Source: Desulfobacterales bacterium (GTDB lineage: Bacteria; Desulfobacterota; Desulfobacteria; Desulfobacterales; Desulfosalsimonadaceae). From it: a stretch of 7,544 nt of DNA. Positions 5,546 through 7,544 of this stretch are shown one piece after another (the stretch's first letter is position 1; each line of letters begins with the position of its first letter). Under the pieces are notes generated by a model. That model saw only the letters and a program-made list of their open reading frames with translations, had not been told where the DNA came from and did not search any database. The stretch spans positions 1-7,544 of the forward strand of contig SLIE01000167.1 of the NCBI GenBank assembly GCA_007135795.1. Direction: 5' to 3'. Made by a program: the position numbers and the translations under genes.

Positions 5546-5574
5546 TTCAAGCTATGAGGTTTTTATTGTATATA
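5546..5574 (+). promoter_or_regulatory. Possible mntA-hepT promoter
   Basis: TTCAAG (5546-5551), 17 bases, then TATATA (5569-5574) gives a sigma-70-like arrangement with a weak -35, in an AT-rich stretch about 50 bases upstream of the mntA start. Chance occurrence in AT-rich sequence is possible. Confidence 0.3.
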
Positions 5575-5624
5575 GGCAATGAGAGAAACTGTCTGAATTA
5601 CATATGAAAAATCTGGAGGCCGTA

Positions 5625-5933
5625 ATGGTCGATATCCCGCTTGATATAGAAGATATTAAAAATTTTTGCAACCGTTGGAGTATTTCAGAGCTTGCTTTTT
5701 TTGGCTCTGTTTTGCGGGAAGATTTTCGGGCGGACAGTGACATTGATGTGCTGGTGCAATTCCGCCCGGAATCAGAACGTACCCTTTTTGATCTTGTGCG
5801 GATTCAAGAAGAACTGAGCGGGATATTGGATCGAAACGTTGACCTGGTCAGTCGAAACGGGATTGAGTCCAGTCGCAATCATGTTCGAAAAAGTGAGATT
5901 TTGAATACCGCTAAGGTTATCTATGAAGCGTGA
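5625..5933 (+). CDS. mntA: MntA-type minimal nucleotidyltransferase antitoxin
   Basis: The protein has 102 residues. MntA antitoxins are small nucleotidyltransferases that neutralise HepT by adding AMP to a tyrosine next to its catalytic motif (type VII toxin-antitoxin). The signature GSx10DxD is present: G27-S28, then D39-I-D41, within FFGSVLREDFRADSDIDVLV (25-44). A third acidic residue is D73 in NVDLV. This is the usual MNT fold at its usual length. The frame is open to ATG 5604, but ATG 5625 is preceded by GGAGG (5615-5619) with five bases of spacing, so I chose it. The end overlaps hepT by 11 bases, so the two are translationally coupled. All catalytic residues are kept. Confidence 0.92.
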   Translation: MVDIPLDIEDIKNFCNRWSISELAFFGSVLREDFRADSDIDVLVQFRPESERTLFDLVRIQEELSGILDRNVDLVSRNGIESSRNHVRKSEILNTAKVIYEA

Positions 5934-6270
5934 TCAGGCATATTTTTTTGATATCGCCGAAGCGGCGAGGCTTGCGGTTTCTTATGTTGAGAAAACAACG
6001 AGAGAGGCATTTTTATCAGATACTAAAAGCCAGGATTCTGTCATCAGGCGGCTTGAAATTATTGGGGAAGCGGCGAAGCGTATTTCCGAGGAAACCCGAA
6101 ACGCGCATCCCGATCTTCCCTGGAAAGAAATGATTGGTATGCGTAATTTTCTCATCCATGATTATGATGATATTGATATACATATCGTTTGGAGTACTGT
6201 TACAAAAGACTTGCCGGATCTTCTTTCTAAGATGGAAAGAGCCGGAATAGCTGAATTTTATGATCCCTGA
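5923..6270 (+). CDS. hepT: HepT-type HEPN ribonuclease toxin
   Basis: The protein has 115 residues and belongs to the HEPN/HepT family (DUF86), all-helical dimeric RNases; characterised relatives cleave tRNA. The catalytic Rx4HxY motif is present in RNFLIHDY: R74, H79 and Y81. Y81 corresponds to the tyrosine that MntA AMPylates in the Shewanella system. Other family features are the helix SVIRRLEIIGEAAKRIS (39-55), then LPWKEMIGMRN (65-75) and the C-terminal VWSTVTKDLPDLLSKM (89-104). Its ATG lies inside the end of mntA, so expression is coupled with the antitoxin made first. No terminator is evident in the 131 bases before the convergent Nudix gene. Confidence 0.93.
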   Translation: MKRDQAYFFDIAEAARLAVSYVEKTTREAFLSDTKSQDSVIRRLEIIGEAAKRISEETRNAHPDLPWKEMIGMRNFLIHDYDDIDIHIVWSTVTKDLPDLLSKMERAGIAEFYDP

Positions 6271-6300
6271 TTATTGGCTGCACATGGTAATACTGGATAG

Positions 6301-6366
6301 CATTGTCATTTTTATACCCTTTCTGTTTTCCTCAAATATATCCACCGGCATCGAGTATCGTAGCCG
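6301..6366. repeat. Direct repeat D2 (degenerate copy of the VOC upstream region)
   Basis: CATTGTCATTTT (6301-6312), CTTTCTGTTTTCCTCAAATA (6319-6338) and CCGGCATCG match D1 at 5433-5503, in the same orientation and order. It lies just after hepT and has no gene attached. It looks like a relic of the VOC 5' region left on the far side of the toxin-antitoxin pair. Confidence 0.6.
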
Positions 6367-6401
6367 CCAGACCATTTTGATCGGTCGTTCACTTTCAAAA
6401 C

Positions 6402-6851
6402 TTACTCTGTTTTTTCTGATCCCTGGCAAAAATTAGTAAGATAACCAATATAGGATTTGACCACGGCAATGTCCGCTTCTGCCCAGTCCAGGGCCAACAG
6501 CTGATCGTGGGCGGTCCAGCGGACAGCGTGATGTTCTGTCAGCACCACGGCGCCATGGGTTATCTGGCAGATGAACGGGTGGAGCCGGATATGAAAATCC
6601 GGGTACGAATGACCTGAGGGCGGCAACATGGCTTTGATCCGGATATCAATGCCGAGCTCTTCCCTGATCTCCCGGATGATGCACTCTTCCGCGGTTTCCC
6701 CGGGGTCGATTTTTCCCCCGGGGAACTCCCATTTAAAGGGCATTCTCATGCGGGCGCCGCGCTGGGCCGCCAGGACGTGGCCGTTGCCTTCTATTATGGC
6801 GCAGGTGACTTCGACAGAATTTTCATTGTTTCGGGGAATTGAACCGGACAT
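6402..6851 (-). CDS. Nudix hydrolase, MutT-like NTP pyrophosphohydrolase
   Basis: The protein has 149 residues. Nudix enzymes of this kind hydrolyse (deoxy)nucleoside triphosphates, including oxidised ones such as 8-oxo-dGTP, to the monophosphate; substrate preference cannot be read from sequence. The Nudix box Gx5Ex7REUxEExGU is complete, from G46 and E52 through R60, E61, E64, E65 and G67. It is preceded by MPFKWEFPGGKIDPGE (37-52), the MutT/CTP-pyrophosphohydrolase pattern. The first strand is VEVTCAIIEGNGHVLAAQRG (13-32). ATG 6849-6851 fits normal family length but has a poor ribosome binding site. The frame is open to 6959 and would add a hydrophobic stretch (WPPVLSLYLYVLGKYLGF) that I think is not translated. 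It lies downstream of the DUF3006 gene on the same strand, 135 bases apart, and converges on hepT. Confidence 0.9.
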   Translation of the reverse strand: MSGSIPRNNENSVEVTCAIIEGNGHVLAAQRGARMRMPFKWEFPGGKIDPGETAEECIIREIREELGIDIRIKAMLPPSGHSYPDFHIRLHPFICQITHGAVVLTEHHAVRWTAHDQLLALDWAEADIAVVKSYIGYLTNFCQGSEKTE

Positions 6852-6931
6852 ATTACGAATGCTCGCATAACCTTTGAAACCCAGGTATTTGCCAAGTACA
6901 TACAAATACAAGGATAGAACCGGCGGCCACA

Positions 6932-6956
6932 GGCATACCAGATGAATCTGGATGCC
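6932..6956. repeat. Bulged hairpin between DUF3006 and Nudix genes
   Basis: GGCAT (6932-6936), a bulged A, CCAGA (6938-6942), loop TGAA, then TCTGG and ATGCC (6947-6956) form a ten-pair hairpin. It follows the DUF3006 stop on the minus strand. No T-run follows in that direction, so it is a candidate structured 3' end rather than a clear terminator. Confidence 0.4.
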
Positions 6957-6986
6957 CATGAAGAATTCATGCAGCCAACAACGCTG

Positions 6987-7232
6987 CTACTTTGGATCTT
7001 TGTTGCGCAATTTATCCAGCTTACTGCGCACGATCTTCTTTCGCTCCCAGGTTACATCCGGAGCAGCGACAAAACGTCCTTCACCAACCATCTCAAGCCA
7101 GTCGCCTTCTTTTACCCCGTCAGGCAGACTTTTCAATCCAACAATCATGTCCTGCTCTTCTTCCCCGACCAGCAAGGTCGCTATCCCGTTGACGATCCTG
7201 TCAATAACGGCGTATTTATCTCTATTCTTCAC
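6987..7232 (-). CDS. DUF3006 domain protein
   Basis: The protein has 81 residues and matches the DUF3006 family, small beta-rich proteins of unknown function common in Firmicutes and anaerobes. The typical pattern is visible: KYAVIDRIVNGIATLLVGEE (6-25), then LPDGVKEGDWLEMVGEGRFV (36-55). The C-terminus is lysine- and arginine-rich (WERKKIVRSKLDKLRNK). The start is a GTG (7230-7232) placed six bases after GGGAG (7239-7243), the only well-spaced start. No membrane segment or signal is seen. In other genomes such proteins often sit beside nuclease or metallo-beta-lactamase-fold genes; here the visible neighbour is the Nudix gene. The family call is firm; the role is unknown. Confidence 0.88.
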   Translation of the reverse strand: MKNRDKYAVIDRIVNGIATLLVGEEEQDMIVGLKSLPDGVKEGDWLEMVGEGRFVAAPDVTWERKKIVRSKLDKLRNKDPK

Positions 7233-7544
7233 AATTAACTCCCTGTTTAATAATGGATTGATGACCGCAGCCGCTGACGGCCGCCGTCAATGAAAGCACA
7301 TAATATGATCATGCCAAATAAGCAACACCGGACAAGCACAGCCGGACAAACACGGCATCCATCTGGCTCCCGCCAGTGGTGATAATTTTCTGCAATAGAA
7401 CCCGGGGCAGAAAACCATTTGGGCATACTAACAAACAAGTTGCCCGGATTGAATCATATTTTATGGCATTTGCGTCCGGGTTTGTAAAATATTAAAACAA
7501 ATTCCACTACAAGCTATCTCAAAATGGTGCTATTGACCCTGCCC
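7233..7544. other. Right-end region with no supported gene
   Basis: These 312 bases hold no gene I can support. Features seen are the DUF3006 ribosome binding site (7239-7243), a GC hairpin TGACGG-CCG-CCGTCA (7275-7289), a short direct repeat CCGGACAAGCACAG/CCGGACAAACACGG (about 7329-7356), and the inverted repeat CCCGGA...TCCGGG (7443-7448 and 7475-7480) in AT-rich sequence. A 59-63 residue minus-strand frame (7247-7438) has one hydrophobic segment but no ribosome binding site. The DUF3006 promoter probably lies here; I found no convincing hexamers. Confidence 0.5.

Noticed and set aside
6271..6401. Terminator between hepT and the Nudix gene
   Set aside because: I found only weak four-base inverted matches and no stem followed by a T-run.
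6402..6959. Long Nudix start at 6959 with a hydrophobic N-terminus
   Set aside because: The added 36 residues are unlike MutT-type proteins, and the extension crosses a hairpin at 6932-6956; normal family length fits the start at 6851.
7247..7438. Minus-strand 59-63 residue frame with a hydrophobic stretch, just upstream of DUF3006
   Set aside because: It needs a TTG start or an ATG without a ribosome binding site, has odd composition, and has no recognisable family. It is not supported as a gene.

Overview
The window reads as an accessory region of a Gram-negative chromosome, most likely a sulfate-reducing or related member of the Desulfobacterota (former Deltaproteobacteria). The assignment is an inference. 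It rests on the protein set (an anaerobe-type VOC/epimerase-like protein, DUF427, DUF3006) and on the style of the non-coding repeats, including a GGTTGTTGAAAAA-ended miniature element of a kind I associate with that group. No rRNA or tRNA gene is visible to fix the taxonomy. By eye, fic is GC-rich, hipBA is intermediate and the mntA-hepT pair is AT-richer, as expected of a mosaic.

Layout. (1) 192-707: a complete DUF427 gene. (2) 708-4496: three same-orientation copies of a long stem-loop-rich repeat (R1 at 708-962, R2 at 2465-2661, R3 at 4380-4496) that delimit two cassettes. The first cassette holds a minus-strand fragment of a probable PD-(D/E)XK/NERD-type nuclease gene and an intact class II Fic AMP-transferase. 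The second holds a complete hipB-hipA toxin-antitoxin operon with its own promoter and operators, filling the space between R2 and R3 almost exactly. (3) 4469-4788: four tandem 45-49 bp hairpin units, the last interrupted by a 148 bp palindromic MITE-like element flanked by TTAA. (4) 4851-5441 (minus): a VOC-fold, epimerase-like protein with an extra C-terminal region. (5) 5625-6270 (plus): a mntA-hepT type VII toxin-antitoxin pair, lying between two imperfect copies of the VOC gene's upstream region. (6) 6402-7232 (minus): a Nudix/MutT-like hydrolase preceded by a small DUF3006 gene. The last 312 bases hold no gene I can support.

How the genes work together. The DUF427, VOC, Nudix and DUF3006 genes look like ordinary background. 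The accessory content is three modules that all act by covalent modification: Fic (AMPylation), HipA (serine phosphorylation) and MntA (AMPylation of the HepT toxin). There is also the relic of a nuclease. Repeats sit at the borders of the modules, which suggests a slot where stress or defence cassettes are gained, shuffled and lost. I do not see a clearly new multi-gene system. The most notable things are the repeat-delimited cassette architecture, the nuclease fragment cut at its ExK motif, the nested repeat/MITE locus and the duplicated sequence flanking mntA-hepT.
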